Shown here in pieces: positions 11,801 through 21,086 of a DNA stretch of 64,000 nt. Position 1 is the stretch's first letter. The number at the start of each line of letters is the position of its first letter. The notes beneath the pieces are model-generated. The model did no database searches. It saw only the letters and a program-made list of their open reading frames with translations, and was not told the origin of the DNA. The DNA is from Ottelia alismoides (Eukaryota; Streptophyta; Magnoliopsida; Alismatales; Hydrocharitaceae), in contig JAZKJV010007257.1 of NCBI GenBank assembly GCA_037367405.1, positions 124,001 through 188,000 of the forward strand, written 5' to 3'. The position numbers were made by a program, and so were the translations under genes.

Positions 11801-12215
11801 ATGCCCTAGGGACAAGAAGTCTACTTCTGGCTATGCTATATTTGTTTGCAGCTCACTCGTGTCACGGAAAAGTAAAAAGCAGTCAGTGGTTGCCAGATTT
11901 AGTGCAGAATCTGAATATAGGGCCATGGCTCAAGGAAGCATAGGGATGATGTGGGTGAGGTCAGTTTTGACAGATCTTGCAGTTGATATACCTCTTCCTA
12001 TGAAGCTTCTTTGTGACATTCAGGTAATACTTTTTATTGCAAATAATCCTGCATTCCATGAACGTACAAAGCATACGGAGGTGGATTGCCACTATACCAG
12101 AGACATGATCGAGAAGTATCTCATATCCACCTCTCATGTTTTTACTGGAGATCAGACTGATGATTTATTCACCAAATTTCTTACTAGAGGCCCTTTGCAA
12201 AGATGCTGTTCCTAG
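8900..12215 (+). pseudogene. Copia pol polyprotein of element A, broken
   Basis: Protease region at about 8950 reads WIMDSVASHHM, where the catalytic D-S/T-G is changed to DSV, so it is probably inactive. Integrase: zinc-finger remnant at 9600-9720, FDIWGPS (first D) near 9740, RTDNALEF (second D) near 9910 and AERKHHHLL (E) near 10020. Reverse transcriptase has YVDD at 11304-11315. RNase H (about 11760-12190) includes ADYAGCPRDKKSTSG, ESEYRAMA and FTKFL. Stops and frameshifts separate the pieces, the longest intact frame being 11382-12215. A 206-bp MITE lies between protease and integrase. It cannot make a full polyprotein. Confidence 0.93.
9309..9514 (+). mobile_element. Short hAT-like MITE inside copia A
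   Basis: 206 bp, CATGGTTTCAAATTT to ATTTAAACCCTTG, flanked by GCAGGGAC (9301-9308) and TCAGGGAC (9515-9522). The interior mixes AAATTTCG and CGATATC motifs, so it links the TTTCGGT and ATATCG subfamilies. It moved after copia A inserted. Confidence 0.87.
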
Positions 12216-12255
12216 CTGAGCATGATAGACATATACGCTCCAGCTTGAGGGGGAG

Positions 12256-12396
12256 TGTTGAGATTACTATATCTTTGGTGTCATTCCTTATTTTATTTTC
12301 TTTATGCACCTCTCATGATATTTACCCAGGGTTTTTCTCCTATATAGGAGAGTCATGGGGTCTCATGAATAAACAAGTTATTTTGTTTTTCCAACA
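12256..12396 (+). repeat. 3' LTR of copia A
   Basis: 141 bp, preceded by the GAGGGGGAG polypurine tract. Roughly ten differences from the 5' LTR are visible by eye, so the insertion is not very recent. Confidence 0.92.
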
Positions 12397-12403
12397 GATA
12401 CCA

Positions 12404-12716
12404 TGTTAGAAAATAGGAATGCGGAAGCGTATTAGAAATAAAGATAAAGGAATATTGAACACGAGATTTTACGTGGAGTCCTACTCCCCAAGGAGTGGGA
12501 TGAAATCACGAGAGAACGCCTCAAAGGGCTGATAGTCTATTGATTTTCTCATTTGAATACCATGGGTGTGTGGGTTTATATATGACCCCCACTGAGTTTC
12601 CACATCCCAAAACTGGTAGATGTAGGACTAAACTCATGGATGTGGTAAATGAATCCTAGAGGGATCCATTTACCCATCTCCCACATAAGTGATGAATATA
12701 AACAAATACTCCAACA
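12404..12716 (-). repeat. LTR of element B (5' LTR in its own orientation)
   Basis: 313 bp, closely similar to 4205-4539 along its whole length. Plus-strand GATACCA at 12397-12403 is the first half of the primer-binding site (TGGTATC on the minus strand). Confidence 0.85.
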
Positions 12717-14110
12717 ACTTCACTTATGCTTGGATATCCTGGATGAAGTGTTGTGGTATAACAACTTCTTGTGGGGTTCTCAACAATGGGCTTCCTTGTG
12801 GTGGGGTTCTACAACCGCAAAGAGGAGTGAGACATGGGTATTCCTTGGTTCCTCTCATGTTTGTTTTGGTCACTGCCAACGCTGCTCTAATGGTGATAGT
12901 GCATAGGGATATGGGTGGTGGCCTCTATATGCTTGATATAAATGGGAGGAAATCTCTATAGCTATTTTGCAGCATATGACACATTTTGTGTGTGGAGGGG
13001 TCGTTGTAGTTGCAAAAGTATGAAGTATGTCTTTGATCCTTGATCTTTTTGGCGAGATCTCTGGGTCGATGATCAACATGGGTCAATCCGCATACGTGTC
13101 AATCGGTCTGATCCTTGAGAATATTTCTTGGTATTAGTCTTTACTGAGGAATTTGTGAGCGTCATTTTCTTTGTCGTTTTTTTTGGCCGCTACTTGTTTC
13201 CGGTAGGCTTCATAAAGTGATTGGCTCCCTTTAATGGAGAAGTTGGAGAAGAGGTTGTCGCTTTGAAAGTCTTCGTGCTTATCTAGAGGTGGAAGACTGA
13301 TGCTATTCAAATTCGTGCTCTCGATTATCCCTTTATTTTTCCTTCCTGACTTGTTCCAACCTCTATTCAAAAAAGAAAGATTGGAATCCATCATACATTG
13401 TTTCTTCTGGTCTTCTTCAGGCGATCCCGCAAGCATCCCTTTGGTTTGTTTGGAGACGGTTACCTTGCAGAAGGATGATGGATGATCTTGGTGCTCTTAG
13501 TCTTAAGCAGATGAATAAGGTTATTTTCTCCAAAAGGATTTAGCACATTTGGTTTGAAGGAAACCATTTATTGTGCTTTTGATCCAGAAGATTTATAGGG
13601 TTTCCATTGGTCTTTTTGCTCCCCATGTGAGTGGTAAATCCCCTTCGATGTTCTGAAGGGGTATATGCTCCATGTTACCAAATGCCCTGCCCTTTATGTG
13701 ATCGGTTTCGGGTGACGGCAACGGGGTTTCCGTTTTGGGGCAATGATTGGACTGAGGATGGTACCTTAAATGAGTATTTCCCCCAACTTTTGCTTTGGTG
13801 TCTGAACTTGATAACACAGCAGTGGGAACCTGGGACGTTGAATCTTACCTCCCATCTTTTGCATCAGATGTCATAGATGAAAGGATTGTTGAGCTTTTTT
13901 ATTTGATGGATGCCTTAGCATATTTAGGTTGCCCCCTGTGGGGCAGGATCACTGAATTTGGTGCAATGGTAATCTCTCCATCAATAATGCCTGCAAGGTT
14001 TTTTGTGGCATGGCTGTCTTTGGTTTGGGGGGGGGGGGTGTTGTGGCAGACTTTAAACGGTTTTGGTCTTGGAAGGTGCTGATTCGGACGATTTTCCTCT
14101 GGATGCATAG
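12717..14110 (+). pseudogene. L1-type LINE ORF2 remnant (reverse transcriptase to zinc-finger end)
   Basis: In shifting plus-strand frames the order is: a WISWMKCC segment, then VLNNGLPCGG and RHGYSLVPLMFVL (reverse transcriptase, about 12730-12870). An EKLEKRLSLW / GGRLMLFKFVLSIIPLFF block follows (13230-13340), then VTLQKDDGG and LSLKQMNK (13460-13520). Next come a FWGNDWTEDGTLNEYFPQL block (about 13735-13790) and a WGRITEFGAMV segment typical of the zinc-knuckle end (13940). This order is that of plant L1-like LINEs. Many stops and frameshifts. The left end abuts element B. No poly(A) tail was identified. Confidence 0.8.
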
Positions 14111-14821
14111 ATGCGGGAGAGTGATCTGGTACAAGTATTGCTAGTCTTTTCCAGGGTACTATGGCATCTTGTGCCTGTTGAGACTCAGGAAATTGTAATG
14201 AAAATCATTTATTTTAAAGTTTTAAATATTGAACCACAGAAAACTGCATATTCTCGCACATACTGCATAGTCACTGTGTGGTGCTGTGTTCGAACTCATC
14301 CATGCACTGAATATCTGAACCTTACTTAGAAAGGTTTACAAAGATGGGCACAATGATGCTGATACCACTGGCTGTCCATTGAGTAGCTTGGGTCAAGAGG
14401 ATGCTGTACATATGCTCTTCCAGTATCTATTCTCTAGACGAATATGACCATCTCGTAATTGGATACTGACCTCACATTCTAGATGTCTTTCGGATTGGTT
14501 GAAGGGATATTGTTCGTTGCTTGTCGAGGATGGGTAAGAGCTTTTGCCATTGTCTTGTCTATATAAATATGAACAGTGATGCTGTATTTTAAATTCTGTC
14601 ATCCTCATATAGAAAATGTTCTTTAATATGCGACTTGCTACTGGGATCATAAGAAGGCGATTATCTTTTGGTGTTTACTAGTGACTGCTGATGCACCATG
14701 TCTTTTTTGCACCATATATTTTGATGACCTTTAATCTCTATCGACCATTATTGGCTTTTCAATGAAAAAATCCTGTTGGCTTGATTGGTTGAAATTTATG
14801 TTACCAAGTTTTACTCTGTAG
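14111..14821 (+). other. Kinesin intron sequence directly upstream of the first visible exon
   Basis: No exon of the upstream motor domain (for example the switch II or NSKLT region expected just before the GGQAKTL exon) was found here. The polypyrimidine tract and CTGTAG acceptor at 14810-14821 belong to the next exon. Confidence 0.55.
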
Positions 14822-14985
14822 GTGGACAAGCTAAGACACTCATGTTTGTTCAGATAAATCCCGATATAGAGTCATATTCAGAGACTGTAAGCACTCTGAA
14901 ATTTGCGGAAAGGGTTTCTGGTGTTGAGTTAGGCTCTGCCAAGAGCAACAAAGAAAGCAAGGATATCAGAGATTTGTTGGAGCAG
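14822..14985 (+). CDS. Kinesin-14 exon: end of motor domain and neck
   Basis: Acceptor CTGTAG ends at 14821 and donor GTACTT starts at 14986. The exon begins in phase (two bases complete a Gly codon). It reads GGQAKTLMFVQINPD, then ETVSTLKFAERVSGVELG and NKESKDIRDLLEQ. This is the last conserved strand and helix of the kinesin motor followed by the start of the coiled coil, as in plant KIN-14 proteins (microtubule minus-end-directed motors). Nucleotide-binding exons lie upstream and were not found within 14.8 kb. The next exon follows after 26.6 kb and joins in phase 0. Plant-type kinesin exon: sure. Subfamily assignment: fairly sure. Confidence 0.93.
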
Positions 14986-15060
14986 GTACTTTTTAAGCAC
15001 GACCCAGCATTCATTTCAACAAATTTCATTCTTATCCAGAGCATCTGATTTTTTCTCGGC

Positions 15061-15718
15061 AGAAGTCAGACACTTTCTGCCTTTGCTAGTGTCTGTATAT
15101 TTTATCTGTGTACACACCTCTTCTAAGCAATAGTTAAGTATGCTTCATTTCAAATAATAAAAACGTGAATTAATGGGGGCACCTTGCTTCTTTCGCTCCC
15201 CTCAACATTCACAGGCTACTCCGGTTCGGGAGCTAAGGATAGAGGATAATGTGGGAAATCCAACAATCCTAACCCTCATTCGATTCTCTTGGGTCAAGTC
15301 AAGCTGATGTAATATTGGTCTTAGTAGTGATCATTGGCTGCACATTCCACGGACTTCTTTTTAAAGGGATCTCATGTTAGTTGTGATTAGTAATTGTTTG
15401 CCTCATATTAACCTAGGGAAGTTAAAGAAATTTAAGCTTCTGCCGTGACAACCCTAGAAATAGTAGAACGTGGTATGCATTTTCTTCGGAAACAATATTT
15501 TTATCCATCAACATCCCCTACTTTTCCATTTATCAATGCTTTCGTAAGAATGCTGGAGGGTTACACCTCTCATTCATGAATTGAAATATAAATATGTCTT
15601 GTTGCCCAATTTCAATTCTGTTCACCCCAGAATACATATTCCAACTTCTATTATTTAAGACAACTGTATTTCGCAATATGTTTCTCTCCTAAATGCTCAA
15701 ATCATTTGTGTTGAAGTT
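15061..15718. other. Intron sequence, nothing recognised
   Basis: AT-rich unique-looking sequence between the kinesin donor and LTR element E. No conserved exon, repeat or structure seen. Confidence 0.5.
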
Positions 15719-16727
15719 TGTTAGAGTATGTGTCACATGTATAGATGGATAATTGGATCCCTTCAGAGTCCAATTACCAGATCAATAAATTTAGTCCCAC
15801 ATATACTGTGAGTGGGACTTGGTATTACTGGTGGGGCTATATAAGAAGCCTGACACCACCTGTAACATATGAGAGAAAGCAATATAGAATACATGGCCCC
15901 ATATGGGCTCAACACTGAGGAAAAGATAAGGAAGGGGCGTGCAAGGATTTGAGCCCAATTGGGACGAGAAAAAAAGGGTGGCCAACACGTATAAATAAGG
16001 TGAAGTCATTTGAACCCAGTTTGGGTCGTGATCTTAAAAAGAGAGGAGGAGCCAATCTAAAAAATGAGAACAACTTTTTTTAAAAAAAGGAGAGATTTTG
16101 TGTGGAAAAAAGCGAGCTTACACAATGAAAAGCCGTAAACCAAGAAAAAAATGATTTGCGAAAAAAGAGAGGAAAAGTTGAGAATTTTTTTGAGATGCCT
16201 TATTATTATTATTATTTTTTGTTTTCCCTATCTTGACTTCTTCTCCCAACTTGATCGATTTCATCTATTCCGAACATGATGGGAGAAAGGGAGAGTATTG
16301 TGCAGAGCATCCAGATTCCAGACTCTTCTAGTTCGATGCACACTTATGCACGATCATTATTTGAGAGGTCTCCATCTTTAATTTGGACTCAGATTTTTCA
16401 TGCGGATTCATATGGACTCTAGAGTAGGGATCCCTTTCTCTGAACCAGTATGGGAGAGTCCAAGTTCTCTGACAAGGAGACTCTTTCTTAGACTCCATTC
16501 TCTAGTGATCGTGAACTCCGATAAGAGATCCTTCTAATGTTTTTATGAGAGAGAACCCATTTCGAGGTCTCTATGAAAGAGACATGTCTTCATAGATCTG
16601 CGTATGTATAATTAGCGACGTTCTTTATTTGGCCCTTTGGAGATGGAGCAGTTATCCACGTGATGCACAATCATCTATATGTGGCGGGCTAGAGTACTTT
16701 GATGTGGAGACTAGTTCTAGTTTCAGT

Positions 16728-16933
16728 CAAGGTCTTAAATGTCGGTTTCGGTCACCATTTCGGTGACCAACCGAAACATAATTTCGGTGGAATTTCGACG
16801 GAAATTTCGGTCATTTCAATCATTTTTTTACTAGGACCCCAATCTTTCGGTCATTTCGGTTGAATTTCGATTTCGACTGGATATCGATATTCGACAAAAA
16901 TTCGACCGAATTTCGCTGAAATTTGAGGCCATG
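16728..16933 (+). mobile_element. Short hAT-like MITE, TTTCGGT subfamily
   Basis: 206 bp from CAAGGTCTTAAATGTCGG to GAAATTTGAGGCCATG. Flanked by identical GTTTCAGT octamers (16720-16727 and 16934-16941). The ends are imperfect inverted repeats; the interior is TTTCGGTCATTTCGGT-type motif arrays. This is the clearest example of the subfamily. Confidence 0.92.
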
Positions 16934-17165
16934 GTTTCAGTAACTCTGACAGATGCAGTATAGAGAACATGTTCTTCGACAAGGAGACTCAGTTCACACT
17001 TCTGCTCTTTCGTTCCTCCTCACCAACATGGCATCAGAAGCAATGCCATTAATAGACAACACGCATAGTTTGTGTTGATATTGTCCATCGTGTCCTGTAC
17101 TGTGAGAGAGCAACTTCTTTTTATTTGTCCAAGCTGAGCATTGCATGCTCCAACTTGAGGGAGAG

Positions 17166-17312
17166 TGCTAGAGTATGCGTCCCATGTATAAATGTGTGAT
17201 TGGATCCCTTCAATGTTCAATTACGACATCCACATGTTTAGTCCACATCTACCGTGACTGGGAATTGGTCTTGTTTGTGGGGCTATATAAGAAGCCCCAT
17301 ACCACCTATAAT
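17166..17312 (+). repeat. Left half of element E 3' LTR
   Basis: Starts TGCTAGAGTATGCG and includes the TATA block CTATATAAGAAGCCCC. Element C interrupts it after ACCACCTATAAT. The right half (20947 to about 21086) carries the family's CACGAAGTAGAGTTCCACG block. Confidence 0.75.
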
Positions 17313-17629
17313 TGTTAGAAACATGAATGCAGAAGCGAAATAGATAAATAGAGAAAGAACTACAAAAGATAAAAATGAACGCATGGATTTTAACGTGGAA
17401 CCCTAATTCGTGAGGAGCGTGATGAAACCTTGAGAGAACACCTCAAAGGGTTGATGTGTTCATTCAACTTTCTTATCTGATACATGAGATCTGGGGCTTC
17501 TTATATAACCTCCATACATCCTCCAAGTCCCACCACTAGTAGACGTGGAACTAAACACTAGATGTAGTAAATGGATCCGGGAGAGATCCATTTACCCATT
17601 TATACAAGAATAACATACATACTCCAACA
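17313..17629 (-). repeat. LTR of element C (3' LTR in its orientation)
   Basis: 317 bp, TGTTAGAAACATG to ACTCCAACA, matching the B LTRs and the other C LTR. Confidence 0.8.
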
Positions 17630-17842
17630 CTCTCCCTCGAGCTGGAGCATGCAATGCTCAGCTTCGATAAACAGAAAGAAATCTCAAACTCACCATACAA
17701 GACACTACAGACAATATCAACTCAGTGCAAACACAAATGTCGGTTGCTGTCGAGGATGTTGCTTCTCATGCCGTGCAGGTGAGGAGGAACAAATGGGCTG
17801 GAGTGTGAGTCAAATTGGATCTCCTCATCGGAGAACATGTGC

Positions 17843-18554
17843 TCTATATTGCGCCCGTCAGAGTCACATAAACAAAAAAGAGACTCCTCGTCGGAGTACT
17901 CTGGCCCGCCACAATCATGTGGGCAACCGCTACATCTATGAAGAGCCGAACTGAAAAAGCCACGGAGACGTCCTCATCGGAGTCCATGATCGTTGGGGAA
18001 TGGAGTCTGAAAAGTCCGCTCGTCGCACAATTGGGCCTCTTCCATACTGGATCAGAGAATGGGATTGTTACTACGAAATCCCTATGAAAACACATAAAAA
18101 ACCCTAGCCTACATGGCATAGAGAATGGGATCTCTACTCTGAAGTCCCTATGTATCGCATGAAATCCTTGAGACCAATAAATAAAAGATGGGGACCACAC
18201 AAACTGATCGTACATATGTGCGTCTATAAAGGTGTCTATCTATGGAGAACTCGAAGAAATTGAGTCACTCAAATATGGAGTGCCTCGAGCTTGGACTCTG
18301 AACCAATTCGTCGATTTTGAAACTGAACTGTAGAGTTTGAAAATCCGGCTGATCTGGAATCTGCGCCTGTCGAAGTCACATAAACTGAAAAGAGACTCCT
18401 CATCAGAGTACTCTGGCCTACCACAATCATGTGGACAACTGCTCCATCTCTGAAGAGCCGAACTGAAAAAGCCATGGAGACATCCTCGTCGGAGTCCACT
18501 ATCGTTGAAGAATGAAGTCTGAAAAGTGTCCTCGTTGCATGACTGGGTCTCTCC
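17843..18554. repeat. Tandem duplication inside element C, period about 515 bp
   Basis: The block around GAGACTCCTCGTCGGAGTAC (about 17880) recurs around 18395 with GAAGAGCCGAACTGAAAAAG in both. Sequence after the nested hAT-like element (19256 on) continues the same block, so the second unit is split by that insertion. Confidence 0.75.
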
Positions 18555-19255
18555 CACTGTTATAAAAGTCAGTTGACTAGGCTGCCTCCGACTAGTCGAG
18601 TCGGGGGGGGGGGGGGGTAGCCGACTCGACTAGATCTAGTCGACCATTAGTCCGTCAACCCGACTAATCAGGCCGCCTAGTCTGTCGACTACTCGACTTA
18701 CTTCTACGTAGCGGTTTTTTATTTTATTTTTTTGCATTTTTTAAAATCAAACTTATTCCAATATGCTTAATGTTATACTTAAAGTCAATTACTCCTTTTG
18801 TCTCATTATGATAGTATAGAAAATATACAAATCTATGCAAATATATAAAAATATATATACAAAAATGATTTATGTTGCAAATATATAAGAATATATGTAT
18901 AAAAATGATTTATATATTTAAAATAATTAAAAAATTCAAAACCAACTAATGGTCGACTAAATCTGATTAGTCACCTGACTGCCGATCATGGAAGGCCATA
19001 TCGATTTCGATATCTTTTCGATACGATATTTCGATAATATTTCAGCAATATATCGCCCATATCGACGCACTTTTATGAAGGAAATGCCTGAAGAGGAGGA
19101 TATTTTTCCATATCGGTACCCATATCGGTCTCGACTCGATATCGATATCGATGATATATCGTCGATATATCGCAATATTTCCTTCCATGCTGCCGATTAA
19201 TCCTTAGTCAGTGACTCCGCCGATCGAGTACCGACTACCGATTTCTGCAACCTTG
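18555..19255 (+). mobile_element. hAT-like non-autonomous element with GTCGACTAG ends, carrying a nested MITE
   Basis: 701 bp from CACTGTTATAAAAGTCAG to ATTTCTGCAACCTTG, flanked by exact GTCTCTCC octamers (18547-18554 and 19256-19263). The ends are rich in ACTAGTCGA/GTCGACTA motifs; the middle is AT-rich. Without the nested MITE and its duplication it is about 490 bp. A 16-base G run lies near 18604. The same family occurs at 40040-40485 on the minus strand. No coding sequence. Confidence 0.87.
18987..19189 (+). mobile_element. Short hAT-like MITE, ATATCG subfamily, nested
   Basis: 203 bp, CATGGAAGG to CCTTCCATG, between exact CTGCCGAT octamers (18979-18986 and 19190-19197). The interior is ATATCG-rich. 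It shows directly that the ATATCG subfamily transposed into the GTCGACTAG element, which lies in C, which lies in E, which lies in the kinesin intron. Confidence 0.93.
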
Positions 19256-20673
19256 GTCTCTCCCACACTGGCTTATAGAATGAGATTCCTACTCTAAAGC
19301 CCCTATGAAACCACATAAAAACTCTAGCCCACATAGCATAGGGAATTGGATTTCTACAATGGAGTCCCTATGGATCACATGAAAACTTTGAGACCAACAA
19401 ACAAAAGATGGGGACCACACAAAATGATCATATATTTGTACGTCTAAAAAGGAGTCTCTCTGTGGAGAACTCGAAGAAATTAGGTCACTTAAATTGGCTG
19501 GTGTGGAATCTGGAAAATCTAAAAATATGAATCCGTCCTGTAACTCTACACAATACCGCTCCTTTATCCTATGCTTTTCAGAAAACAATGACATCGACAA
19601 AGTTGGGAAAAGACAAACACGATGGGGAAAACAAAAAATCCATATAAATCGATCTCAATTTTTTCGGATTTTCTCCTTTTACGAGCCATTCCATTTTTTA
19701 CGGGCTCTTTTTTTCTTTTAGGCTATTTCCCTCTTTTTTTAATAGTTGACTCTCTTTTTTGAGCGTATGGGATTTTTTGTACATACCTTTTTTTCAAAAG
19801 CCTTTTTTTTACTGTAAACGCCCCTCTTTTTACTGGTCCCTTCTCAAAAAAATTTTCCTTGGCCAACTTAGGCCGAACTGCAGCTGGAGTTGTACTGAAT
19901 AGAAAAATGCACTTCTATTTAGGGTTCCCATCATGTGAACCCAACTCTTTGAAAGGACACCCCTGGGGTTTCTTCTCTTGCCGTCGCCACAGAGCAACGA
20001 TGGAGATCGGAGGGGTGCCATCGTGCTTCCACTGTACCTAGAGAAGGGTGGTGGTGTCGTCGCTTGTGCAACTAGGGCTGTTGGAGGAGAGTTCCGTCGT
20101 CGCTTGTACGTGTGCCATCGCCTCCTGCTGGAATGTGAGGAGTGGAGATGGGGGGCCTTTGCCTGGAGGTTCATAGGGGGATGTGCCTCTGAGGGAATTG
20201 TCTTCGTGAAGGGAAGGAGGTGCACCTGAAGGGGTGGGTGCCCCGTCATGGAGGTATACTTGTAGGGGTGCATCGTTCGAGCAGATGTGCCGTTAGATAG
20301 GCCCCTTTTGCGGCCATCACTGCCTGTTGTCTGTTGCGGCTAGGGTTGTGTTCTGCTGCTGGAATCGGGTCCTGCGCGATGGAGATTGTTGCCTTGCAAT
20401 GGCTTGGAATCTTGAGCGCGATCTGGGCTGCCGCCATGTGCTTGAACAGATCTGATCCGGAAGACTAGGTTTCCAGAAGACAAAAAATCCTCTCGAACTT
20501 GATGATTTTGCATAACAACAATCTTTAATAACCAAACGAATCTTGATGTTTGAAAACTTGTGTTTCAAGAAAACTCTAAAACTGGAATTCGAACTTGGAA
20601 CGGTCTTGAAAAATAAAAAAAATCTTCAAGAACAAACTTCAAAATCAACCAAGAACGATCTGCTCTAATACTA

Positions 20674-20941
20674 TGCTAGAAACTATGAATGTGGAAGCAA
20701 ATATTAGGGAAAAATAATAAACATCATGGATCACCGAGATTTACGTGGAACAATACTCCCTAAAGAGCGAGATGAAACCATGGAGGAACGCCTCAAATGG
20801 CTAATGTGTTCATTCACTTTTCTCATCTGATACAGGAGGTTTGAGGCTTCTTATATAGCCTCTATAGATCATCGAAGTCCATTACTAGTATATGTGGGAC
20901 TAAACATTAGATGTGGTAAAATGGATACTTATACTCCAACA
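20674..20941 (-). repeat. LTR of element C (5' LTR in its orientation)
   Basis: 268 bp, TGCTAGAAACTATG to ACTCCAACA. It is shorter than its partner mainly in the WGGATCC part near its right end. Confidence 0.8.
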
Positions 20942-21086
20942 ATAACAGATGGAAGAAAGCAATACAAAATATTCGATCCTTGAGAGTCCTTCTTCCGTGG
21001 TTTCTTCCCGCTCACGAAGTAGAGTTCCACGTAAAATCCCAGTGTTCTTTCCATGTTTGTATTTCTTTCTCTAATGAGCTTCAACA

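Larger units (their letters stand above)
8402..12396 (+). mobile_element. Ty1/copia retrotransposon A, gag-less and decayed
   Basis: 3,995 bp, TGTTGAG to CCAACA, flanked by an exact 5-bp duplication GATAC (8397-8401 and 12397-12401). LTRs are 8402-8543 and 12256-12396. The primer site TGGTATCAGAGT is at 8544-8555 and the polypurine tract CTTGAGGGGGAG at 12244-12255. Domain order is protease, integrase, reverse transcriptase, RNase H, as in Ty1/copia. Only about 350 bp separate the primer site from protease, so gag is essentially missing. A MITE sits at 9309-9514. The insertion lies exactly inside the primer-binding site of element B. Confidence 0.95.
4205..12716 (-). mobile_element. Non-coding LTR element B (minus), interrupted by copia A, a Pack-MULE and a Tourist MITE
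   Basis: LTRs are 4205-4539 and 12404-12716, both TGTTAGAAAA to ACTCCAACA on the plus strand. Next to the left LTR is a polypurine tract (minus GAGGGGGAG, plus 4540-4554). Next to the right LTR is the start of the primer site TGGTATC, which resumes at 8396 as AGAGCGGGTTC after element A. Removing the insertions leaves about 2.2 kb of interior with no pol domains. Flanking 5-mers GCTTT and ACTTC do not match well, so the target duplication is not clear. The right flank is LINE reverse-transcriptase sequence, so B may have inserted into a LINE. Confidence 0.8.
17313..20941 (-). mobile_element. Non-coding LTR element C (minus), inserted in the 3' LTR of element E
   Basis: 3,629 bp. LTRs are 17313-17629 and 20674-20941. 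The polypurine tract lies beside the left LTR (plus CTCTCCCTCGAG from 17630), and a primer-site remnant (minus TAGTATTAGAGCAGA) at 20659-20673. Flanks ATAAT (17308-17312) and ATAAC (20942-20946) are a 5-bp duplication with one change. The interior has a tandem duplication of about 515 bp, a nested hAT-like element, a T-run block (19630-19860) and a GC-rich leader (20000-20450). No pol genes. Open frames in the leader (for example 19830-20273) are unassigned. Confidence 0.82.
15719..21086 (+). mobile_element. Non-coding LTR element E (plus), split by element C
   Basis: The 5' LTR remnant 15719 to about 15895 (TGTTAGAGTATGTG) lacks its 3' half. The interior runs to the polypurine tract CTTGAGGGAGAG (17154-17165). 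The 3' LTR is 17166-17312 and resumes after element C at 20947, ending about 21086. The interior carries A-rich runs (16030-16200) and a CTCGGACTCC-rich part, as in B, C and D, but no proteins. A MITE lies at 16728-16933. The right end is approximate and no matching target duplication was found. Confidence 0.7.

Noticed and set aside
12870..13436. Minus-strand protein-coding gene
   Set aside because: The minus frames are shadows of the plus-strand LINE reverse transcriptase that aligns block by block.
1..14821. Upstream kinesin motor exons
   Set aside because: I looked for the HLVDLAGSE, NSKLT and P-loop exons on the plus strand and did not find them; they are probably outside the window.
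18600..18620. G-quadruplex-like regulatory element
   Set aside because: A single 16-base G run inside a transposon, likely slippage or sequencing-prone; no four-tract arrangement.
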